Below are positions 7,292-16,000 of a DNA stretch of 38,596 nucleotides, piece by piece (within the stretch, counting starts at the first letter, position 1; every line of letters starts with the position of its first letter). This DNA comes from an uncultured Bifidobacteriaceae bacterium (lineage in GTDB: Bacteria > Actinomycetota > Actinomycetes > Actinomycetales > Bifidobacteriaceae): assembly GCA_946891915.1 (NCBI GenBank), contig CAMPNN010000009.1, forward strand, positions 1-38,596. Reading direction: 5' to 3'. Under the pieces are notes generated by a model, which did not search any database, was not told where the DNA came from, and saw only the letters and a list, made by a program, of their open reading frames with translations. A program made the position numbers and the translations under genes.

Positions 7292-8119
7292 ATGGCAAAC
7301 GAATCCATGCTCGAACAACAAACTCCGCTCACCGCGCGCGAATACGCGACGCGCACAGCAATCCGCGCAATCGCCATCGTCGCGTCCGTTTATGGGATGG
7401 CTGCTTCGTGGCAAGGTTGGATGACATTCACTTACTTTACGAATCTTTCTAATCTTACGATTTGCGTTGCTTTAGCAGGTTCGCTTGCGCTTGATACGGT
7501 TGCGTTTATGCGCGCTCGCACTTCTGTAGATTCCGCCGCGCAGCCAGCTTCCGCCTCCGCCGCGCAGCCAGCCGCAACCACCTCCACTTCCACCGCGTGG
7601 TTCGACTCAAAATCCAATTCCTGGTACATTTTCAAATTCATGATGACAATCGCCATCGCGGTCACTTTTACGCTTTACCTCTGCTTCCTCGCGCCTACAA
7701 ATAAGCTCGGTTTCGTCGGCGCTTACCTTACTAACGGTTGCAGCAGCCTTTGCGTGCACGCAATCGCCCCGCTTCTTGCAATCGTCGATTTTGTGCTTTT
7801 TGATTACCGCTTCCGCTCTTCTCGCGCGCACATTTATTTCGCTACGATTCCGCCTCTTTCTTACGTTGCGTATGCTGCTCTGCTTAGCGAGTTTGCGGGC
7901 GTGCGTTGGGGTGTTCACGCAATGCGCGCGCCTTACAATTTCCTTAATTATGGCGCTCCTGCCGGCTGGTTTGGTTTCGCGCCGCAAACTTTTAACGCCA
8001 CTACTTTGGGCATTGGTGTTGCGTATTTGTTGATTATTTTTACGCTGATTTTTATTGGCGTTGGTCGCGTATTTCTTGCGCTTAAGGATGCTCGTGCGCG
8101 CGCTGTTTTGCAAAATTAA
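7292..8119 (+). CDS. Pr6Pr family six-helix membrane protein
   Basis: The 275-residue protein is hydrophobic, with about six predicted membrane segments (near 26-46, 54-72, 112-132, 148-168, 177-195 and 240-262). It matches the Pr6Pr pattern of short motifs: FTYFTNLSNL after the first helix, a His near the fourth helix (VHAIAPLLAIVDFVLFD), and YNFLNYGAPAGWFG before the last. The family is widespread in Actinobacteria and has no firmly established function. A Ser/Ala/Thr-rich loop at about residues 78-105 contains an imperfect ASASAAQPA duplication. The start is supported by a weak GTGAGA ribosome site 5-6 bases upstream. It is divergent from thiM-thiE and appears monocistronic. Confidence 0.75.
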   Translation: MANESMLEQQTPLTAREYATRTAIRAIAIVASVYGMAASWQGWMTFTYFTNLSNLTICVALAGSLALDTVAFMRARTSVDSAAQPASASAAQPAATTSTSTAWFDSKSNSWYIFKFMMTIAIAVTFTLYLCFLAPTNKLGFVGAYLTNGCSSLCVHAIAPLLAIVDFVLFDYRFRSSRAHIYFATIPPLSYVAYAALLSEFAGVRWGVHAMRAPYNFLNYGAPAGWFGFAPQTFNATTLGIGVAYLLIIFTLIFIGVGRVFLALKDARARAVLQN

Positions 8120-8151
8120 GGTTGATTATCGCTCCACTATTGCCTCGTTGC

Positions 8152-8157
8152 TAGAAT
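8152..8157 (+). promoter_or_regulatory. -10 box TAGAAT of adnA, leaderless arrangement
   Basis: TAGAAT lies 7 bases before the ATG at 8165, and there is no Shine-Dalgarno sequence. The mRNA would start at the start codon. No good -35 box is seen. Confidence 0.5.
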
Positions 8158-8164
8158 TGAGCGT

Positions 8165-11100
8165 ATGAGTGAGCATACTGCATTACAATCGCTATTTGAC
8201 GGCACTTTACGCAATTCTTCCGGAAACGCGACTTGCGCATTGCTTGTGTATGGTGCGCCAAATACTGGTAAAACGCAGTTTGCTGTGCGCGCCGCGATTG
8301 CTGGTTACAAGCATTGGCCGCATAAAATCACCGCGATGGCTGTTCAAAACCGCACGCTGGCTGCGAATATTGACAATATTATTATTCGCTCTATTGGTGT
8401 AAGCGAGCAGTCTAGGCCTGTTGGAACTTTGGCGTCGCTTGCTTTCCGTATTATTTCCGCAAATTGCAAGTCGCAGAATTTGCCTTCGCCGAAGCTTCTT
8501 AACGGTGCTGAGCAGGATGCTCTTCTTCGCAATGTTGTGCGCGCACATATTGATCATGTTGTTCGCGGAGATAATGGCGATTGCGAAGTATGCTCACTTT
8601 TTGAAGAGTATTTTGGTACGTCTACTTGGGTTAATCCGTTGACTTGCGCTGGCGAGTTAAATGCTTCCGCCGCTTCCGCCAATTCTTCCAACATTAGCAA
8701 CGCTTTTATGCATCAATTGCGAGATATGCTTGCGCGCTTAGATGAACTAGGAATTAGCGGTGAGCTTGGAATTAGCGACGAACCCGGAATTAGCGACAAT
8801 CCTGCAATTAGCAACAATTTTAAAGAGCAAGATATTCTCAATTCCCTTGATTTAGCTCAGTCGCGCGCTAAAAGTGGCGATATTTTGCAAACGACTGTAC
8901 TTGTTAAGCGTCGCCGCGCGCAATGGCGTTTGGTTTTTGCGCTTCGCAATGAGTATAGGAAAATGATTGCTGACGTTTATAAGTCTTCCTTCCGCCTTGA
9001 CGCTTCTAAGCTTTTGGTTGAGGGTGCGAAAGCGGCTCGCGAGTTGGGTGAGCAGAGCGTTGTAAATTCGGAAATTCCGGCTCTTCTTGTGATTGACGAT
9101 TATCAAGATATTACTTTGGCGGATTTAAGTTTTGTGGAAACTTTGAGTAGTCTCGGCACGCGTTTGGTTTTGCTTGCGAATCCGGATGAGTCCGTGCAGT
9201 CGTTTAGGGGAGCGTACCCGGATTACGCGATTTCGGCGGCTTTGAACGTTTTGAATGCGGCTGAGCAAACGCTAGAATATGAGGCTTCTTCGGCTTCTTC
9301 CGACTCAACTTTCGCAAATCGCACTAATTCTCGCCCTAAAGCTTCCTCAATGCTGGACTTGCTTGCTTCTCGCGTTTCTCTTTCGCTTTCTTCTCAACTA
9401 GATTCGTCTATCGCAACTCCTAATCGCCCTTGGAAAATGCCGTCTTTTGCCGGAGCATTTCCGGTACAATCTTTAAATCAGATTAACAATATTCACAATT
9501 CTCAAGATTCGCAAAAATATTTACGCATAAACGAAGACGGAACCGTAAATACTGCGCTATACCGTTCTCAGCGCGAGGAATTGGACGCTGTTATTTGGCA
9601 AATGAAGCAATCTCACGTAAATAACAAGCGCAAGTGGAGCGATATGGCGCTTATTGCGCACGATAATTCCACCGTTCGTCTTTTTGGCGAGCAGCTTCGC
9701 GCAGACGGCGTTCCTGTGCGATATTCCTTGGTAACTCGCCCGTTAAAAGACGAGCCGTTTGTGCAAGGTTTATTTGCGATTATTGAGTTGGCGCAGTTTG
9801 CGAATTCTGGTTTTTCGGGAATTGCTGAGCAGTTAAATTCCGGACGAAGCTTAAAAAATCTGGCTTCGTGGGTGCGTTTGCGCGTGCAAAATATTATGGA
9901 TAGTCCGCTTGTTTCAATTCCTCAAATGCGCGCTGGTTCCAAAATGAACGCTGGTTCCAAAATGGGCGCTGGTTCTTACGCTGAGGACAATTCGGATTCT
10001 CCTGCTAAGTTGCATTCGGTTGAGTCGCTAATGCGCTCTATTGCTTCGCTTTCGGCTGTTTTGGATGCAAAAAAAGACGAAGATGATTCTGCTGAAATTA
10101 AAAATATTCCTTTGCGAAATCTTATGAATACGTGGTGTGATTTTAGGAATAAGTTGCAAAATGCGTTGCGTTCTAATGCTGATTCTGCGCAAATTTCAGT
10201 TGATAATCGCGTTATTGAGGGTAATTTTGAAGGAGATTTTGAGTGTAATTCTGAAGGCGTTTTTAGTGAAGATATGCGCTCGCTTTCTTTAGATGCTTGC
10301 TACTTGCTTTGTGTTGCGTATGTTGCACATTGCGTAGATGATACAGACAATCCAGACGGCCCAGACGTTTCAGATAATCCAGACGGCCCAGACGTTTCAG
10401 ATAATCCAGACGGCCCAGAATCTTCCCAAATTTTACAAATATTGCAAAATATGGCACCTCGAAATCCGCACGTTACCGCTTTCGTAAAAATGTGGAAGAA
10501 TGTACAAACTTTGGCTTTGCGCTTTAAAAATCACCCAGATTTGCTAAATGCTCAATATGCTCTTGGCGAGGCTTGGAATATTTGTAATGTTGCGGAGCGT
10601 TGGCAGCGCGCGGCTTTGCAGCACAATGGTGAGGGCAGACGCGCAAATGATCGCTTGGATGCTGCAATGCGGCTTTTTGATTACGTTTCTTCGTACACTT
10701 CTTCCGAATCTTCTTCCGAATTTGCGTACAACAATTTTCCTGACGATACTTTTGATCAGGAAAATGTTGTAAATATTGCGGATTTTATAGCTCAAGTTCG
10801 CGGCATGGAAATTGAGGCGGATTCTTTAGCTAAAGTTGCTCCCGCGCCGGATGCTGTAACTCTTACTACTCCTGCTGGGGCTTTGGGAAAGCATTGGCCG
10901 CTTGTGTGGATTCCGACTTTGCAACAGCGCGTGTGGCCAAATCTTGCATCGCGCAGCACAATGTTCGGTGCGGAAAGTTTAGCGAATATTATTTTGGATT
11001 CGAAGTTGCGCGCTATGAGTCAAAAGCAATTAGATTCTGCTTCGCAATTAGATTCCGCCTCGCAATTAGATTCAGCCTCGCAATCTCCTCTATTTATATC

Positions 11101-13024
11101 CGCAGATCTTCTTTCTTCTAACGATAAATCTGCTGTTTTTGCAGGCGAGCAGCGCAGCTTTTTGCTTGCAATTACGCGCGCGACTGAAAGTTTGTATATT
11201 AGCGCGCAATACAGCGATAGTGCCGTTCCGAGCGATTTTCTGTACTACTATTTGCCTGAGCGCTACTACAATAACGAAAATTCTCGCACGCCTTTTACGG
11301 AGATTACAATTCCGTTTGCAGGTTTAGATATGGATGCGCGTGGATTGGTTTGTGCTGCTCGCGCTCAAATTTCGCGCGCTGTTGCCGGAAAATCGCCTTG
11401 TAATGATGCAGGTGATTCTGGTGATGCTGGTTATGCTGCCGATATTTCGAACAGTGCCGATATTTCGAACAGCTCCGAATTTGCGGATGTTATTTATGAT
11501 TCCGCTAAAGCTTTGCAATTGTTGCGTCAGCATGGAGTTGATTGCGCTGATCCGTCTCAGTGGGATTTTATGAACGATATTGCAAAAGATTCTATGGAGA
11601 ATACGGCTGCTTCTTCGAAAGATTTTGCTTCTGATGCTTCTTCTTCGGAAGATTCTTCTTCTGGCGATACTTCTTCAGAAAATTCTTGCGTAGTGAGTTT
11701 GTCTCCTTCTGCTGTAGATAGTTTGTGGGCGTGCCCAGTTTGTGGGCTTTTGAATCGCCAGCTTTCGGGGCCTCAGCCTGGAAGCGCGGCAACGTATTTT
11801 GGTACGTTAATTCACGAAACTGCAAGATGGGCGAGCGAAAATCAGCATTACGATATGCCGGAAACTGAAGTTGTAGAAACGGAAGTTGCAGAAACTGAAA
11901 TTCAAGAACCAAATATTCCCGAAACCGAATATTCCCCATACTCTCCGCAAGTGCGCAGAATAAACGCAATCGCAAATCTTATGGAAAAGTATTACGTAAG
12001 TATTGCTCCTGAACTTGCCGATATTCGAAATAGCAGGGAGCGCTATTCTGCGCTTGCTCGTGAAACGAATATTTCTCGCGCGTTGCACACTATTGCGCAA
12101 TATTTCGTCACGTCTTACGATCAATCAACTTACGCTTTTGACGCAAAAAAGTCGGATGAAGGCGTGCTGGAATCTCTTACAAAAAGCGAAAAATCTTTGG
12201 AAAGTAGCATAGGCGTATTGCAAGAAGCATATTGTGAGTTCAAAACAAGCGCGCATTTTGGCTTTGAGAATATTGCGATGCTGGTAAATAACGCGCTTAA
12301 GGCTTCGAATTTGCAGACTATTAAATTGCATGACGTTTACGAGTTGATGGGCGCTTTAGTTGGCGGTTGGCCGGATGGTGCGAACGAAAATCTTATAGTG
12401 CATATTCACGGGCGTATTGATCGCATGGAAAAGCGAAAAAATTCCGACGGTTCTAAAAATATTCGCTTAATTGATTATAAAACCGGAAAAGTTCCGCCTT
12501 CAACAGGAGTTTTTAACGATTTACAGTTGGTTTGCTACCAGCTTGCTTTACTTTTTGCAGATAAGGATCCGCTTATTTCTGCTTTAGATGCGCCAACAAT
12601 TTCGCGCAGCGTGCTATTCCATGTGGTTAGCAATGATTATCCGGCGCAAGATCATCATGTTGCAGAAAACGTGTATCAGCCGCCGCTTTGCGTGGGTAAT
12701 GCTTTGAATAATCATCCGCTTGAAACTCGCGTTGGGTTCAAAACAATGTCGAGATTGATGGATTGCCCAAATCTTGCACAAATTATGAAATCTTGCCCGA
12801 GCGGTGTAAGTGAAGAAGCTTGGCAGTCGTTTAGAGCTTTAAGCGAAACTGCAAAATGGTCGCTTACTATGATTTCGCGCGTTTTTTATGCAGCTGCAGC
12901 AACGAATTCCTGGCAAATTGTTGCGCACCCAACTTCGGAGCATTTGAAATATTGCCGTTCAAAACAGGTATGCCCAGCATGCGCAGGAGCTATAGACACT
13001 GTATATGAGGTACGCCAATTATGA
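8165..13024 (+). CDS. adnA: AdnA-like helicase-nuclease subunit (RecB-type nuclease domain)
   Basis: This is the first subunit of a two-protein machine that unwinds and resects DNA double-strand breaks. N-terminal UvrD-type motor: Walker A GAPNTGKT (residues 30-37), Walker B region VIDDYQD (D311-D312), LANPDESVQSFRGA, and AITRA near the end of the motor. Motif V reads TTPAGALGKHWPLVWIP, the AdnA form lacking the HQSKG of active helicases. C-terminal PD-(D/E)XK nuclease: H1217, D1419 (GRIDR), D1437-Y-K1439 (IDYKTG). Cysteines 1190/1193, 1597, 1603 and 1606 could hold an Fe-S cluster. At 1619 residues it is far larger than the roughly 1050-residue mycobacterial AdnA; the excess is mostly low-complexity, partly tandemly repeated inserts. 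Its stop codon overlaps the adnB start by 4 bp. Confidence 0.85.
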   Translation: MSEHTALQSLFDGTLRNSSGNATCALLVYGAPNTGKTQFAVRAAIAGYKHWPHKITAMAVQNRTLAANIDNIIIRSIGVSEQSRPVGTLASLAFRIISANCKSQNLPSPKLLNGAEQDALLRNVVRAHIDHVVRGDNGDCEVCSLFEEYFGTSTWVNPLTCAGELNASAASANSSNISNAFMHQLRDMLARLDELGISGELGISDEPGISDNPAISNNFKEQDILNSLDLAQSRAKSGDILQTTVLVKRRRAQWRLVFALRNEYRKMIADVYKSSFRLDASKLLVEGAKAARELGEQSVVNSEIPALLVIDDYQDITLADLSFVETLSSLGTRLVLLANPDESVQSFRGAYPDYAISAALNVLNAAEQTLEYEASSASSDSTFANRTNSRPKASSMLDLLASRVSLSLSSQLDSSIATPNRPWKMPSFAGAFPVQSLNQINNIHNSQDSQKYLRINEDGTVNTALYRSQREELDAVIWQMKQSHVNNKRKWSDMALIAHDNSTVRLFGEQLRADGVPVRYSLVTRPLKDEPFVQGLFAIIELAQFANSGFSGIAEQLNSGRSLKNLASWVRLRVQNIMDSPLVSIPQMRAGSKMNAGSKMGAGSYAEDNSDSPAKLHSVESLMRSIASLSAVLDAKKDEDDSAEIKNIPLRNLMNTWCDFRNKLQNALRSNADSAQISVDNRVIEGNFEGDFECNSEGVFSEDMRSLSLDACYLLCVAYVAHCVDDTDNPDGPDVSDNPDGPDVSDNPDGPESSQILQILQNMAPRNPHVTAFVKMWKNVQTLALRFKNHPDLLNAQYALGEAWNICNVAERWQRAALQHNGEGRRANDRLDAAMRLFDYVSSYTSSESSSEFAYNNFPDDTFDQENVVNIADFIAQVRGMEIEADSLAKVAPAPDAVTLTTPAGALGKHWPLVWIPTLQQRVWPNLASRSTMFGAESLANIILDSKLRAMSQKQLDSASQLDSASQLDSASQSPLFISADLLSSNDKSAVFAGEQRSFLLAITRATESLYISAQYSDSAVPSDFLYYYLPERYYNNENSRTPFTEITIPFAGLDMDARGLVCAARAQISRAVAGKSPCNDAGDSGDAGYAADISNSADISNSSEFADVIYDSAKALQLLRQHGVDCADPSQWDFMNDIAKDSMENTAASSKDFASDASSSEDSSSGDTSSENSCVVSLSPSAVDSLWACPVCGLLNRQLSGPQPGSAATYFGTLIHETARWASENQHYDMPETEVVETEVAETEIQEPNIPETEYSPYSPQVRRINAIANLMEKYYVSIAPELADIRNSRERYSALARETNISRALHTIAQYFVTSYDQSTYAFDAKKSDEGVLESLTKSEKSLESSIGVLQEAYCEFKTSAHFGFENIAMLVNNALKASNLQTIKLHDVYELMGALVGGWPDGANENLIVHIHGRIDRMEKRKNSDGSKNIRLIDYKTGKVPPSTGVFNDLQLVCYQLALLFADKDPLISALDAPTISRSVLFHVVSNDYPAQDHHVAENVYQPPLCVGNALNNHPLETRVGFKTMSRLMDCPNLAQIMKSCPSGVSEEAWQSFRALSETAKWSLTMISRVFYAAAATNSWQIVAHPTSEHLKYCRSKQVCPACAGAIDTVYEVRQL
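10346..10419 (+). repeat. In-frame 27-bp tandem repeat in adnA
   Basis: Two full 27-bp units (10346-10372 and 10373-10399) and a partial third encode DNPDGPDVS repeats. The copies are nearly identical at base level, which indicates recent expansion. Confidence 0.9.
11027..11080 (+). repeat. In-frame 18-bp tandem repeat in adnA
   Basis: Three 18-bp units encode QLDSAS repeats between the helicase body and its last motif. Other in-frame repeats in this gene lie at 8747-8815 (GIS.. units), 9926-9975 (AGSKM units) and about 11438-11475 (ADISNS units). Confidence 0.9.
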
Positions 13025-16000
13025 TAGATAAAATCAGCAAAGCCAATAAAATCAACGAAATCAATAGCAAATCTTTTAGAAAGAATACGGATAGCGCTGA
13101 GCAATCTGCAGCAATTCAAGCTCCAGCAAACAAAAACATGATTATTGTGGCAGGAGCCGGAAGTGGCAAAACTTACACAATGACTCGCCGCGTTATTGAT
13201 CTTATTGATCGAGGAATTGCTCCAGAAAGCATTTTGGGACTTACGTTTACGAATAAAGCTGCGTCGGAATTGCTGGCAAGAGTTGCGCAAGCTGTAAGCC
13301 AGCACTGCGGCGAAAGTAAGTTTTCTAGCGAAAGTAATCACAGTAGCGAAAGCCAGCCTACTATCGCAACTTCGCAATCGCAAAATATCAATACTTCCAA
13401 CGCATTTTTAAAGCCAGAAGTAATGACTTACGACGCATTCTTCCAGTCAATTGTGCGCCAATACGGTTTGCTAGTTGGATTTGACCAAAATACGCAGCCT
13501 TTAAGCGATGCCGGCGCTCGCGAATTAATAAAACCTTTAGTAAATGCTTACGTTACAACGCATCCGGAAGTGCTTTCTTGGTATAGTTTTGACGCGCTTA
13601 TTGACGACGTTCTTGCGCTCGCTGCGGATATTTCTTGCTCAATGATTGGCGTAAATAGCAAAGGGGAGTCGTTAGATAGCACTTCTAAAGCGGTTTTAGA
13701 AATTCAAAAGTGGAATAATGCTTGGATTGAGCATTTGCAAAAAGCGCTTAATTCTGCCGAAAAAACCGAAATTATTGCAAAAAAGCCGAGTGCTATTAAA
13801 TTGCGTCGAGGAAAAAACGATACAGACGAAAAATATTTTGAAAAATGCGTAAATTACGGAAAAGAATACGTAGAATACCTAAATATTACGCTAAAAAATA
13901 CGTGTTACGATTCTTGTAATAAATTATTTGAGACTGCTAAAAAGCGCGCAGCTTTGCTTGATTTAGTTTTGGCTTTTGACGCTGCAAAGAAAAGCGCAAA
14001 TATGGCGCAATTTAGCGATTTTACGATTGCTGCTTATCGTTTGGTTACGAATTTTCCTTCGATTGCGGCGCAATATCGCAGGCAATACAGTCAAGTTTTG
14101 CTTGACGAATATCAAGATACGTCTACTACGCAAGCAATGCTGATTGCAACGCTGTTTCATAACGCAAGTGGAGAAGGTGCTGAAAGTAACGAAAGTGGCT
14201 CTTCCAACTCTGCCAACTCTAATCAGCAAACGCATATTGCTGCAGTTGGCGACCCATTCCAAGCTATTTACTCATTCCGCGGTGCAAGCTCGGGCGCGTT
14301 TAGAAAACTTGAGCAAGTGCTTAATATTGGCAGCGAAACTGAATTTTCGCTCACTCAAACTCGCCGAAATTCTAGGCTTATTTTGCAAGCTGCAAACGCT
14401 ATTACCAAGCCGTTGCGCATGCCTGCACTTCGCAAAAGTAGCGCGTTATCTACAGAAGTAGAAGTTAAAAATTTGCAATATCTTGAAAATGCTCCAAACG
14501 GCATGTTGGCAGTGCTAAATACGCCTACGCAATATCAAGAAATTGAAGCAGTTGTGCGATTCGTTAATAAAGTTAAAAATACTGCGTTATGCGAAAAAGA
14601 CGCTGTTAATTCCGCTAATTCTGGTGCAAATTCTGCAAATTCTGATTCAGCTAGAGTTGCAGTGCTGTTTCGTAGCAAAACGAATATTGCGTTATACGAA
14701 GAAGCGTTGCAAAAAGCAGGTTTGCGCACTTTAACAGTTGGATATTCTGCTCTTCTTGAAAAGCCGGAAGTAAAAGACGTTCTATCTCTTCTTGCTGTGT
14801 CAGCTGATCACACGAATACTGCAGCTTTAATGCGACTTCTTGCAACGCCTCGTTTTTCGCTTAATACTGACGATTTAAAAACTATAGCTAATATTGCAAC
14901 TTCGGAAAATATTGAATACATATTTCGTGCTTTAGTGCAAGCTGGCTTGGCAGATCCTAAAGCGCCTCGCGAAAAGTGGGGGAAGATCGTTCAAGAGCAG
15001 CAATCTAAAGGCGAGCAGACGAATAGTATTCACGGTGGAGTTTTTATTGCGGATGTTCTGCTTGAAGCGTACGCGGATCCTAGTATTTCAAATCTTAAAA
15101 ATACTTTAAGTGCTAAAGCTTATGATGCTGTTCTTCGCTTAGGGCAAATTTTGGACGCTGCCCAGCGCGCGCAATCTGCTTCTTTGCACGACATTGTGCG
15201 CACAGCTATTGAAAGTCTAAATATTGATATTGATGTGGCTGTTTCCAACGCGCTTATGAACAACAATTCTACTAATGCCACATTGTTGCACGATATGCGC
15301 AGCACTTCCGATGCAATATTTACGCTTGCGGATTCGTATTTGCAAGAAATGAGCGATTTTACGCAGCCTACTTTGCGCGGATTTATGGATTGGATTCAAA
15401 ATATTGACAAAATTGACGATCAGCCTGCGTCGGTTGACGAGCCTGCTGACGTTGTTTTGATGACAATTCACCAGTCGAAAGGTTTGGAATGGCCGGCAGT
15501 TGCGATTGTGGGGCTTAACGAGGGCGCTTTTCCAAGCAGTCAAGGTGACGGTTTGCGCGTAAAGCAAACGCAACAAAATGGCGCGTATTTTGAAAGCGCG
15601 TACGCAACTCTTGAAATCGCGTCGAAAGTGCCTGCGCCGATGAGAGTTGATGCGGATATTCTTCCGCGATTTCCTCACGATGCGGATTTGATCGCAAGTA
15701 TGAATCCGCAAGAATGCTTAAAAAATATGGAAAGCGTTGAAAAAATTGACGCGGAAATATACGGCTCTCGTGCGCAAGCAATGCTTGATTTGGTTGGAAA
15801 ATTCCGTGAGTACGAATCTGCTCCGGAAGAGGCGATTCCTTTAGAAGCGCGCGAAGTTTACGATGCTGCAATGAAAACAGGCACTTTGCCGCTTTCGCAA
15901 GTAGAGGAGCGCGGGCGAGCTTTGCATATTGACGAGCGGCATCTTATGTATGTTGCTTTGACGCGCGCGAAGTTTGCAGCGCTTGTGACTTGTAGTCAGA

